Assembly: GCA_027310625.1 (NCBI GenBank)
Contig: DAIDAM010000005.1
Coordinates: 1 to 45,452 of the forward strand
Length of the DNA: 45,452 nt
Reading direction: 5' to 3'
Source: a bacterium
GTDB lineage: Bacteria; Patescibacteriota; Minisyncoccia; UBA6257; 2-01-FULL-56-20
A model generated the notes under the pieces. That model made no database searches, was not told the origin of the DNA, and saw only the letters and a program-made list of their open reading frames with translations. This document shows, in pieces, positions 34,758-42,893 of this stretch. A program made the translations under genes and the position numbers. Position 1 is the first letter of the stretch; the number at the start of each line of letters is the position of its first letter.

Positions 34758-35771
34758 TTATTTGTAATTGTTGCCGAACCAGTCCATAAGCTTTTCCGTT
34801 TCGCCGAATCCGTCGCTACTGCCTAAAATTATAACCAAAACAGGTCTGCCTCTGTAAGAAAAAATTGAGAGGATGTTCGCGCCTCCGTCGTCCGCAGAGC
34901 CGGCCTTGCCGCCGACGAACCCGGAAGTTCCGGCAAAGGAGTTCGCGTTTGAAAGAAGTTTGATTTTCTTCGAATTCAGTTCGGTCACGTAAACGCTTTT
35001 CTTTTTGGTCGTCTCAAATATTTTCGGATAATTGAGATATATGTTGAAGGCGAGTTTTTCCAAATCAAGAACGGTGGACTGGGTTCCGGCTGATAGTCCC
35101 GCCGGGTCGGAGAAATTTGTGGAATACATTCCGAACTCCTTCGCGGTCGCATTCATTTCCGCCACAAAATCGGATTTGCCGTAAGCGTTCGCTATCGCTT
35201 CCGCCGCGCCGGCTTTCGAACCCATGAGCATCGCGGCAACGGCATCGCCGAGGGAATAGGTCTCGCCGGAAGGAAACGTTATTTTGAGCGCGGGGTCGTT
35301 TTTTTTCGCGGCAACTACGGCGGCCATAAGCTCCGCAATTGAGGAAACAGGCCAGCGAAAAGCGTCGTTTTCCTCAAAATAATTGCGTCCGGTTTTCAGG
35401 TCGGCGACTGCGGCAAAATTTCCGCTTATCTGCGGCGCTTGTTCGCCTCCGACTTTTTGAAAAGCGTCAATAAACGACAGCAAATCGGGTTTGAGCAGGG
35501 CTCCGTTTTCAAAAATGTTGCCGTAATTCCCTTTTCCGGATTGCTCGCCGTAACTTGCGTCAATTTTCGTTTCTCCCGTCTCGGAATTGTCCGTTATCAC
35601 GGCGGGCTTTGCCTCCGCCACGGGTTTCTGTTCCAGCCCGTAACTAAACTTTTCGTAAAAGGAAGATACCTCGCCATTTTCTTTGCCGTTGCCTGTTTTG
35701 CCGAAGCCGCTTCCGACAATCGCGAGCGCAACGGCCAGAAAAACGAAAAAAATCTTGTTGTATGAATTCAT
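34758..35771 (-). CDS. S11 D-alanyl-D-alanine carboxypeptidase-like protein with degenerate active-site motifs
   Basis: RWPVSSIAELMAAVV, GSKAGAAEAIANAYGKSDFVAEMNATAKEFGMYSTNFSDPAGLS, GFVGGKAGSADDGGANILSIF. Confidence 0.8.
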   Translation of the reverse strand: MNSYNKIFFVFLAVALAIVGSGFGKTGNGKENGEVSSFYEKFSYGLEQKPVAEAKPAVITDNSETGETKIDASYGEQSGKGNYGNIFENGALLKPDLLSFIDAFQKVGGEQAPQISGNFAAVADLKTGRNYFEENDAFRWPVSSIAELMAAVVAAKKNDPALKITFPSGETYSLGDAVAAMLMGSKAGAAEAIANAYGKSDFVAEMNATAKEFGMYSTNFSDPAGLSAGTQSTVLDLEKLAFNIYLNYPKIFETTKKKSVYVTELNSKKIKLLSNANSFAGTSGFVGGKAGSADDGGANILSIFSYRGRPVLVIILGSSDGFGETEKLMDWFGNNYK

Positions 35772-35900
35772 CCTGTTAGAAACAGGTCGCCCTGGGCGAC
35801 CGTAAACTTGCCGCTTCTGCGGTTATACGACTTTCTTTGCAAAATTATGAAGAATCTTCCTGAAATCATAGTTGCGGTGTTTCTAGCAGGATTCATTTCC

Positions 35901-36458
35901 TTACTGGACTATTTCGCTATCAGCTTTTTCGGAAATTGAAAGAGAGGCGCGCAGTTTTTCATAATCGGGAAGTTCTTCTTTTCCCTTCACTCCCATATGC
36001 CTGAAAAATTCGAAAGTCGGCTTGTAAAGGAAGGATTGCAGATGATTGGTGTCGGAAAATCTTTCAACGAGACCGCGAATCATGAGATTTCTTATCGTGA
36101 AAGAAGAATTTACGCCCCGCCGGTAATCTATCTCCGCGCGGGAAACAGGACCAAGATAAGCGATTATCGCCATCACCTCCAAGCTCGCGGGCGTAAGGTC
36201 GTCGCTCAATTCCTCTTTCACGAAACTCCCAAGAATTTTTGAAAACTGCGGCTTGGTGACAAGCTGAATTTTCTCGTCGTCGCGAACGAGCGCAAGCCCC
36301 CTGCTTTTCTCCGAAAGCCGTTTATCAAACTCATCAAGAAGCCCGCCAAGCTCGTCTTTCTTCAAATCGAGCATTTTTTCCGCCTTTTTATGCGAGAGCG
36401 GCTCCCCGTTTATAAAAAGGAGCGCCTCCAGTTCGGCAAGCTTTTGTTCGATGTTCAT
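35901..36458 (-). CDS. scpB: Segregation and condensation protein B
   Basis: LAELEALLFINGEPLSHKKAEKML; LEVMAIIAYLGPVSRAEIDYRRGVNSSFTIRNLMIRGLVE. Confidence 0.9.
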   Translation of the reverse strand: MNIEQKLAELEALLFINGEPLSHKKAEKMLDLKKDELGGLLDEFDKRLSEKSRGLALVRDDEKIQLVTKPQFSKILGSFVKEELSDDLTPASLEVMAIIAYLGPVSRAEIDYRRGVNSSFTIRNLMIRGLVERFSDTNHLQSFLYKPTFEFFRHMGVKGKEELPDYEKLRASLSISEKADSEIVQ

Positions 36459-36464
36459 AATAAT

Positions 36465-36568
36465 TTATCCGCATCAATCAGCAACATCAGCATTAATCAG
36501 CGGTAAATATTTGCTACACTTCGCCAACGCTGATTTATGCGGATTCTGGCTGATTCATGCTGATGACT
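36465..36568. repeat. Family D element, copy 3 (overlaps scpA stop)
   Basis: ATCCGCATCAATCAGCAACATCAGCATTAATCAGCG...ACGCTGATTTATGCGGATTCTGGCTGATTCATGCTGATGA. Confidence 0.8.
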
Positions 36569-37436
36569 GCTGCTTTTTAATCATAATATCAGAAAAGTGC
36601 GCTCTCTGCTCAAGAAAAATGACCTGTTCATGCGCCATGTGAAGAATCGCAAGAAAGGCGGCGATTATTTCCGAGCGCGGCTTTGTGCCGGAAATTTCCT
36701 TGAAACTTAACTCGCTGAACTTTTGAAGGCGTTCCAATATTTCTTTTATCTTTTTCTCCACGGAAACGATTTCTTCAGAAAGAGTTTCCTCTTCGGAAGA
36801 CAGCTTGCGGACGACGTCGGCAATTTTTTCCGCCGCGACCGTCACCGAATCAAGGGATAAATTTGAACCGGGATAGAAAATTTCCCCCTGCCTCGCTGAA
36901 GCTCCGGCGAAGCGGACACCGGAAGCGGCGAACGAAGAAAGCGCGTTCAAAAAATACGGTCTGCCCAACTCCATTCCGTTTTTTTGCCACGAGTTGTTGA
37001 GAAGTTTCATTGCCGGTTTCAGCGCCCTGTAGAGTTTTAATCTTTCCTCCAAGTCCCTGATTTCCGTTTCCTCGTCCGCGGTCAGTTTCGCACCCGGAAG
37101 AAGCGACTTCGATTTTATAAGAACAAGACGGCTCGCCACCGCTATAAAATCGGCCACAAGGCGCATCATTTCGCGAGAAACTCGCTGACTTACGCTGAAA
37201 TTTTTATCTGATTCTGCGTTTGTCTGCGCTTGCCCTCCCAAATTTCCAGCGGAAATTTGGGAGGGTGAATCCGCGTCGGTCAGCGCTTTAAGGTACTCGA
37301 GAAAATCCGCCGTCACCTCCGCCAAACTTATCTCGCTTATTTCAAGCTTTTTTTCTTCAATGAGTTCAAGCAGTTTTTCAAGCGGCCCCTGAAATTTTTC
37401 AGTTTTCAGCTCGTATGTAGTCATGGTCATAGTCAT
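36555..37436 (-). CDS. scpA: Segregation and condensation protein A with repeat-derived insertion
   Basis: YELKTEKFQGPLEKLLELIEEKKLEISEISLAEVTADFLEYLKAL...VADFIAVASRLVLIKSKSLLP. Confidence 0.9.
   Translation of the reverse strand: MTMTMTTYELKTEKFQGPLEKLLELIEEKKLEISEISLAEVTADFLEYLKALTDADSPSQISAGNLGGQAQTNAESDKNFSVSQRVSREMMRLVADFIAVASRLVLIKSKSLLPGAKLTADEETEIRDLEERLKLYRALKPAMKLLNNSWQKNGMELGRPYFLNALSSFAASGVRFAGASARQGEIFYPGSNLSLDSVTVAAEKIADVVRKLSSEEETLSEEIVSVEKKIKEILERLQKFSELSFKEISGTKPRSEIIAAFLAILHMAHEQVIFLEQRAHFSDIMIKKQQSSA
37226..37274. repeat. Family C element inside scpA
   Basis: GCGCTTGCCCTCCCAAATTTCCAGCGGAAATTTGGGAGGGTGAATCCGCG. Confidence 0.82.
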
Positions 37437-37479
37437 CGGTCATGTTTCTCGTTTCTTGTCGCTGGTCGCTGGTCACCGG

Positions 37480-38751
37480 TCACTTAAAACTCTTATAATT
37501 ATTCGCCGGGTCCCATAAAAACCATCCGCCGAATTTGTCCGTCGAGGTAGCAAAAACTTCATTAACGGCGTCTATTTGCTTCTGAAGCATTGAACTTGTA
37601 TAAACCGCGCCCAAGTCGAAGGACTGAAGCCAGGGACGAAGCTTGGCGCGATAACTGATAACCGATGACTGATTACTGATGACTGATGATGTCGCGGAAC
37701 TGGTCTCTGGTCTCTGGTCACTTGTCTCCACCATAAGCCGCTTGAGCGCCTGCTCCATAGAATATTTAACGACTTCGTAGGGGTAGTTCGCCGGGTTTTT
37801 GTATCCCATAAACCCCGAAGCGTAGTGCGACGGATAAACCATGGGAGAAACGTAATCGAAATAAGGGTAAGCGTCCTCAATCACCTGCCCTATCCCCAAA
37901 TCGTCCCACGTGTCTATCGTTGAAAGTCCGAAAAGGTCCACGGAAAGCTTTGCGTCCGAAAGCCGTTCTCTGAGATAGGCGAAAAAATTTTTGATTACTC
38001 CGCGGCGCGGCGTTTTTTCGTCCCAAAAGGGGTAGCCAATCGCGCTCAAGTCCCCGTCGGAGGCGAAACGGATGTAGTCAAAATTTATTTCGTCAAACCC
38101 GCGGTTGAGAGCGTCTTTCGCGATGGCGATGTTGTAATCCCAAACCGGTTTCGCCGCCGCATCCATCCACGAAAGCCCGCGGTTATCCTTCCATGTTTTT
38201 CCGGTGTTTTTATTTTTGAGCGCCCACTCGGGATGCGCTTTTGCAAGAATCGGATCCTGGAAAATGGTGATTCTGCCGATAACGTAAATGTTTTTGTCGT
38301 GCAGCCGCTTGATGAGCTCGTTCGGACGCAAAATTCTCAACTCTCCTTCCGCCCCGCTTTCTTTGACTTCGGGAATGTCCGTATCGTAAGACACGTACCC
38401 GGAGTAATCTTTGATATCAATGACAATGGCGTTCAGTCCGCGGCTTTCGATTATGTTTGTAAGATAGTCAATTTTCTCGCGCGAGCCCGCCGACCAGCCG
38501 GTGGCGTAAAGCGCTTTCACTACCTCCGGAGGGTTGTTCAGTTTCGCTTGAAATCCTATGTCCGACACAGCGCCGTTTCTTGTCGCGGCGGAAGAGGTTG
38601 GTCCAGTCGCCTCGGGAACGGCGAGAACTCCCCCCGCCTGTATATTGTTTCCCGATTGCTGATTCTGAACTACGGCCGTTTTAGGATAAAAAAATAAAAA
38701 AAATACGGCACCGCCGAACACCGCAAGAATCCCGCCCAACAGCAATTTCAT
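37480..38751 (-). CDS. Putative glycoside hydrolase (DUF4015-like) with repeat-derived insertion
   Basis: NAIVIDIKDYSGYVSYDTDIPEVKE; FDEINFDYIRFASDGDLS; VSPMVYPSHYASGFMGYKNPANYPYEVVKYSMEQAL; LRPWLQSFDLG. Confidence 0.82.
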   Translation of the reverse strand: MKLLLGGILAVFGGAVFFLFFYPKTAVVQNQQSGNNIQAGGVLAVPEATGPTSSAATRNGAVSDIGFQAKLNNPPEVVKALYATGWSAGSREKIDYLTNIIESRGLNAIVIDIKDYSGYVSYDTDIPEVKESGAEGELRILRPNELIKRLHDKNIYVIGRITIFQDPILAKAHPEWALKNKNTGKTWKDNRGLSWMDAAAKPVWDYNIAIAKDALNRGFDEINFDYIRFASDGDLSAIGYPFWDEKTPRRGVIKNFFAYLRERLSDAKLSVDLFGLSTIDTWDDLGIGQVIEDAYPYFDYVSPMVYPSHYASGFMGYKNPANYPYEVVKYSMEQALKRLMVETSDQRPETSSATSSVISNQSSVISYRAKLRPWLQSFDLGAVYTSSMLQKQIDAVNEVFATSTDKFGGWFLWDPANNYKSFK

Positions 38752-38759
38752 GAAGTAAA

Positions 38760-38950
38760 CTATATCCCTAAATCTATATTTTTCCTATCCCTTTTTGATT
38801 CTTTCGCCTCTTTATAATAGTTCAAAGCCAAAAGCGGAACTTCTGGTTTTTTATTATTTAGAAGTTCTTCAAACCAAAACTCTCGTCGGGAATTTTCTCC
38901 CGCAAAATCTCCAAATTGTCGCCGAAAAACAGGGTGCGGTTTTTGAGCAT
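38760..38950 (-). pseudogene. Relic of a DNA methyltransferase (N- and C-terminal pieces, internal deletion and frameshift)
   Basis: MLKNRTLFFGDNLEILREKIPDES... then, in another frame, EELLNNKKPEVPLLALNYYKEAKESKRDRKNIDLGI*. Confidence 0.6.
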
Positions 38951-39014
38951 AATTTGCTTAAATTATGCTCGATTTTCAGCACAAAAACAACCGCTTTTGA
39001 GTAATTTTAGATTT

Positions 39015-39314
39015 TTAAGCCACTCGTTCCCACTCGATATCGGTACCAACGATATAGGCAACCCAGGCTTCATGGCCGTTATTTACAGCAAATGAGCGGA
39101 GTCCTCTTTTCTCGTCAGAAGTAATAACCGGCGCTGCAACTGCGGGTCGCGAAGCTTTTACCTGAACAAGAATCCATCGCCCATCTGCGTATTGTCCAGC
39201 CACATCAAATACTCCACGGCTGCCCATGGCTAGCTTAACATTTACAAATCCTTTTGATATCAGGTATTGAGCAACCAAACTCTCTTTAGTCCTACCAAAA
39301 TTGTAGTTATCCAT
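39015..39314 (-). CDS. Small PD-(D/E)XK nuclease-like protein
   Basis: GRTKESLVAQYLISKGFVNVKLAMGSRGVFDVAGQYADGRWILVQVKAS. Confidence 0.65.
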   Translation of the reverse strand: MDNYNFGRTKESLVAQYLISKGFVNVKLAMGSRGVFDVAGQYADGRWILVQVKASRPAVAAPVITSDEKRGLRSFAVNNGHEAWVAYIVGTDIEWERVA

Positions 39315-39363
39315 TTGTGATTGTTGACTTTTTGTCAACAATTGATAAATCGACCTTTCTCAA

Positions 39364-39510
39364 CAAAAAACTCGAAGAAATCAGTGTTTTCCCCGAGTTT
39401 CACAAAAGTCCTATTCAGATTTTCGTAAAATCGGAGGGGATGGTTGCTTTTGCGCCGTTGCTACGTCACTAAGTAACCCACCGATGTTCCTTGCTGTATT
39501 TTGTCGGGGG
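39364..39510 (-). ncRNA. Structured leader RNA with terminator; riboswitch/attenuator-like candidate
   Basis: -10 TATAAT on minus (39518-39513); closing stem CCCCGA/TCGGGG; alternative terminator AAACTCG...CGAGTTTTTT sharing CTCG. Confidence 0.5.
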
Positions 39511-39582
39511 TAATTATAGCATAAAAAAATAAAAAAGTAAAAATTTGGATTTAAGGAAATTTTTTGCTTATAATTCTGCAAT

Positions 39583-40686
39583 ATGGCTTTGGCTTTATAT
39601 AGAAAATATCGCCCCAAAAAATTTTCCGAACTCATCGGTCAGGAAACAAACGTGGAGATTTTGAAAAACGCCGCCGCCGGAAACCGGCTGGGGCACGGCT
39701 ACCTTTTTTACGGTTCGCGCGGCACGGGCAAAACGACAACGGCGCGCCTGATTGCAAAATTGCTGAATTGCGAAAAACGTCATTCCGACGTCGCCTTCGC
39801 CAGAATCGGCGAACCCTGCAACGAATGCCGTTCGTGCAAAGAAATAGATTCCAACACCTCTTTCGACGTCATTGAAATCGACGCAGCTTCCAACCGCGGC
39901 ATAGACGAAATAAGAAACATAAAGGAAAGCATCCAAACCGCTCCCGTCGGCGGAAAATATAAAGTTTACATCATTGACGAAGCGCACATGCTCACCGGCG
40001 CCGCCTTCAACGCGCTTTTGAAAACTCTGGAGGAACCGCCGGCACACGCCGTGCTCGTGCTGGCGACGACGGAATACGAAAAACTTCCCGCGACGATAAC
40101 TTCCCGCGTCCAGCGCTTTCTTTTCAAAAAACTTCCGAAAACGAAAATTATGGAAAAACTTTCGGCAATCGCCAGAGCCGAAAAAATAGAAATCGAACCG
40201 GCGGCGCTGGAACTCGTCGCCGCCGCGGGCGAAGGAAGTTTGCGGGACGCCGAATCGCTCCTCGACCAGATCGCGTCTTTCAATTCCAAAATCGATTTGG
40301 CAACCGCCGAACGTCTCACCGGCCGCGTCGGCCTCAAAAAAGTCGAGGAATTCGCCTCGCTCGTAATAAAAAATGATTTGAAAGGCGCGCTTGATTATCT
40401 CGCGGCACTCAACGAAGAAGGGCACAACCTCGTCCAGCTTGCAAAAGATTTAATACATTATTTAAGGAAAGTTCTGTCACTCAAACTGAATCCCGGTTTG
40501 GAAAAAATTTTCCATTCGGAACTGACGAGCGACGAAATCGTCAAGCTGAAAAAACTTTCCATGGAAGCCGACGTTCAAAAAACCGTCAGACTCATAAAAT
40601 CTTTCATCCGCGCCTACTCGGAAATGAGATACTCTCCATTTGCGATGGTTCCCCTTGAGGTTTGTCTAGCGGAAAACTTGGGATAA
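39583..40686 (+). CDS. dnaX: DNA polymerase III subunit gamma/tau (short)
   Basis: ALYRKYRPKKFSELIGQE; HGYLFYGSRGTGKTTTARLIAKLLNC; CNECRSCKEI; DVIEIDAASNRGIDEIRNI; YKVYIIDEAHMLTGAAFNALLKTLEEPPAHAVLVLATTE. Confidence 0.95.
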   Translation: MALALYRKYRPKKFSELIGQETNVEILKNAAAGNRLGHGYLFYGSRGTGKTTTARLIAKLLNCEKRHSDVAFARIGEPCNECRSCKEIDSNTSFDVIEIDAASNRGIDEIRNIKESIQTAPVGGKYKVYIIDEAHMLTGAAFNALLKTLEEPPAHAVLVLATTEYEKLPATITSRVQRFLFKKLPKTKIMEKLSAIARAEKIEIEPAALELVAAAGEGSLRDAESLLDQIASFNSKIDLATAERLTGRVGLKKVEEFASLVIKNDLKGALDYLAALNEEGHNLVQLAKDLIHYLRKVLSLKLNPGLEKIFHSELTSDEIVKLKKLSMEADVQKTVRLIKSFIRAYSEMRYSPFAMVPLEVCLAENLG

Positions 40687-40694
40687 AATATTTT

Positions 40695-41198
40695 ATGCAA
40701 AATTTCGACTGGAATAAGGAAATTAAAGAAGGTTTGGACAGAACGGAATTTATGGCGCTTTCGACTTTAGGCAACGATGGCAGTTGGACCTGCCCTGTCC
40801 AATTTGGATACAGCGAGAAATTGATTTTGTATTTTGTATCAATGCCGCGATCTAAACATTCGCAAAACATTTTAAGAGACAACAAAGTTTCGGTTGCTAT
40901 CTTTAAAACTGAACGTTTTCCCGGGCCAAAAGGAGACGTACTCGGCTTACAGCTAAAAGGCATGGCAGAACATTTAATTTCGCGCCGAGACGTCGAGGAG
41001 GCAGCGCGCTGTTATTACGGCCGTAGTCCGAGAAAAATTGATTACAAAACAAAGGTTGACGAACACTTAAGAGAAAATGCGGAATGGAATTTTTATAGAA
41101 TTATCCCGACGGAGTTATGGTGTTTCGATTCCCGTTTCTTCGGAGAAGAGCGCAGAAAAGTTGATTTGTCGGCACTGACATTAGATTCTCACGCATAG
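40695..41198 (+). CDS. Pyridoxamine 5'-phosphate oxidase-family protein
   Basis: FMALSTLGNDGSWTCPVQFGYSEKLILYFVSMPRSKHSQNILRDNKVSVAIF. Confidence 0.75.
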   Translation: MQNFDWNKEIKEGLDRTEFMALSTLGNDGSWTCPVQFGYSEKLILYFVSMPRSKHSQNILRDNKVSVAIFKTERFPGPKGDVLGLQLKGMAEHLISRRDVEEAARCYYGRSPRKIDYKTKVDEHLRENAEWNFYRIIPTELWCFDSRFFGEERRKVDLSALTLDSHA

Positions 41199-41199
41199 T

Positions 41200-41781
41200 A
41201 TGGTTATAAAACGCCCTGAATCCAAACAGCCCATCCCGAAAAACGCTGAAAAAGTTTTTAGCGGAAAACTGTTTGACGTTTATCAATGGGAACAAGAGCT
41301 TTTCGATGGGAGCAAAACTGTATTCGAAAAATTGAAACGACAGGACACCGTTGTTGTGTTTCCGATACTCCCCGACGGCAGAATACTTTTAACCGAACAG
41401 GAACAGCCCGGCAAAAAGACGTTTATTGGCGCCACGGGTGGACGCGTGGATGAAGGCGAAGATGTTTTGGCGGCAGCCGAGCGAGAGCTACTAGAGGAAA
41501 GCGGTTATGCGGCTGATGAATTTATCCTTTGGGACGCACAGCAACCCCTCAGCAAAATCGACTGGGCTGTGTACACATTTGTCGCCAAGGGACTAAAGAA
41601 AGTTGCCGAACCCAATCTCGATGCGGGAGAAAAAATAACCTTAAAGCCGGTAACTTTCGACGAATTTCTGAAATTATCCTCCGACAAGAATTTTTATGAA
41701 AAAGAAATTATTAATAAAATACTGAAAGCGCGGTTAGACGAAAATAAACTGGAAAAGTTGAGGAAATTATTTAGTCCCTAA
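41200..41781 (+). CDS. NUDIX hydrolase (ADP-ribose pyrophosphatase-like)
   Basis: Nudix box GGRVDEGEDVLAAAERELLEESGY. Confidence 0.85.
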   Translation: MVIKRPESKQPIPKNAEKVFSGKLFDVYQWEQELFDGSKTVFEKLKRQDTVVVFPILPDGRILLTEQEQPGKKTFIGATGGRVDEGEDVLAAAERELLEESGYAADEFILWDAQQPLSKIDWAVYTFVAKGLKKVAEPNLDAGEKITLKPVTFDEFLKLSSDKNFYEKEIINKILKARLDENKLEKLRKLFSP

Positions 41782-41817
41782 AGAAATTATATTCCGTAGA
41801 AATCCATTGTTCACTAA

Positions 41818-42723
41818 ATGAGCAGAATAATACCTTCAAAAAATTTATTGCTCGCCAGCGCAACAATTGCCGCCATCGTAATCCTCGGCGCCGGATACGC
41901 CTATTGGAAACTGCATAATCAAAACGTCGCTCTCCAGAAAGCGATACTGGAACTGCAAAAAGAAAATGCCGATTTTCAGGCGGTTCTTGCTTCCACGACG
42001 GCCGAACTCGCGAGTTCGACAAACGAGAACTCCGCTCTCTCGCAAATATTGCAAGCCGAGCAAAACAGAAACAATCAATTCCAGGCGACCATCAACGACC
42101 TCTCGGGCACCGTCGGCGCGCTCAAAAAATTAAGCGAGATCGACCCGCAACTCCTCAAAAAATATTCCAAAGTTTATTTTTTGAACGAAAATTACGTTCC
42201 GCCATCGCTTTCCGCGATAGACCCGCAGTACATTTACAACAAAAACAAAGCCGAACTCATTCATTCCGGCGCCCTCCCCTATCTTGTCGGAATGATCGAA
42301 GCCGCGAAGCGGGACGGCGTGACCATTAAAGTTCTATCGGCATACAGGTCTTTCTATGAACAAAAAAATATAAAAACGGGTTATGACACAACATATGGGG
42401 CGGGAACAGCGAACCAATTTATCGCCGCGCAGGGATACTCCGAACATCAGCTCGGCACGGCGGCGGATTTCGCGTCTCCCGGAGTCACCAACTTGGCGCA
42501 GGACTTTGAAAAATCGTCCGCTTATTCGTGGCTGACAAATAACGCCTACAGGTACGGATTCGTACTTTCCTATCCAAAAAATAATGTTTACTATACTTTT
42601 GAGCCGTGGCAATGGAGATTCGTCGGCGTAGCACTCGCCACCGCGCTCCGCAACAAAGGCGAATATTTTTACAACTGGACCCAGAGCGAAATCGACAAAT
42701 ACTTGATTTCGATTTTCGACTGA
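41818..42723 (+). CDS. M15 D-alanyl-D-alanine carboxypeptidase (VanY-like), membrane-anchored
   Basis: N-terminal TM plus coiled coil; VLSAYRSFYEQ; GYSEHQLGTAADFASPG; PWQWRFVG. Confidence 0.87.
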   Translation: MSRIIPSKNLLLASATIAAIVILGAGYAYWKLHNQNVALQKAILELQKENADFQAVLASTTAELASSTNENSALSQILQAEQNRNNQFQATINDLSGTVGALKKLSEIDPQLLKKYSKVYFLNENYVPPSLSAIDPQYIYNKNKAELIHSGALPYLVGMIEAAKRDGVTIKVLSAYRSFYEQKNIKTGYDTTYGAGTANQFIAAQGYSEHQLGTAADFASPGVTNLAQDFEKSSAYSWLTNNAYRYGFVLSYPKNNVYYTFEPWQWRFVGVALATALRNKGEYFYNWTQSEIDKYLISIFD

Positions 42724-42893
42724 ACGGACTCAATTAATCTCTAAAAAACCGCCATCTATGATTGTTCCCTTTTAGGGAACAATGAATAGACATCGGTTCA
42801 ATTAAATCTTTTGTAAATTTCCTGCTTCCGGCGATCGTTGACTTTTTGTCAACAGTCGCTGTTTTCCCATGATTTTGCTAAACTTTGGAAGAT

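Noticed and set aside
39364-39510. SRP (4.5S/scRNA) RNA, since scr is next to dnaX in some bacteria
   Set aside because: The conserved GGUCAGG...GGAA...AGCAG domain could not be found; kept as an unclassified structured RNA.
39595-40425. 276-aa minus-strand ORF antisense to dnaX
   Set aside because: Antisense shadow of dnaX.
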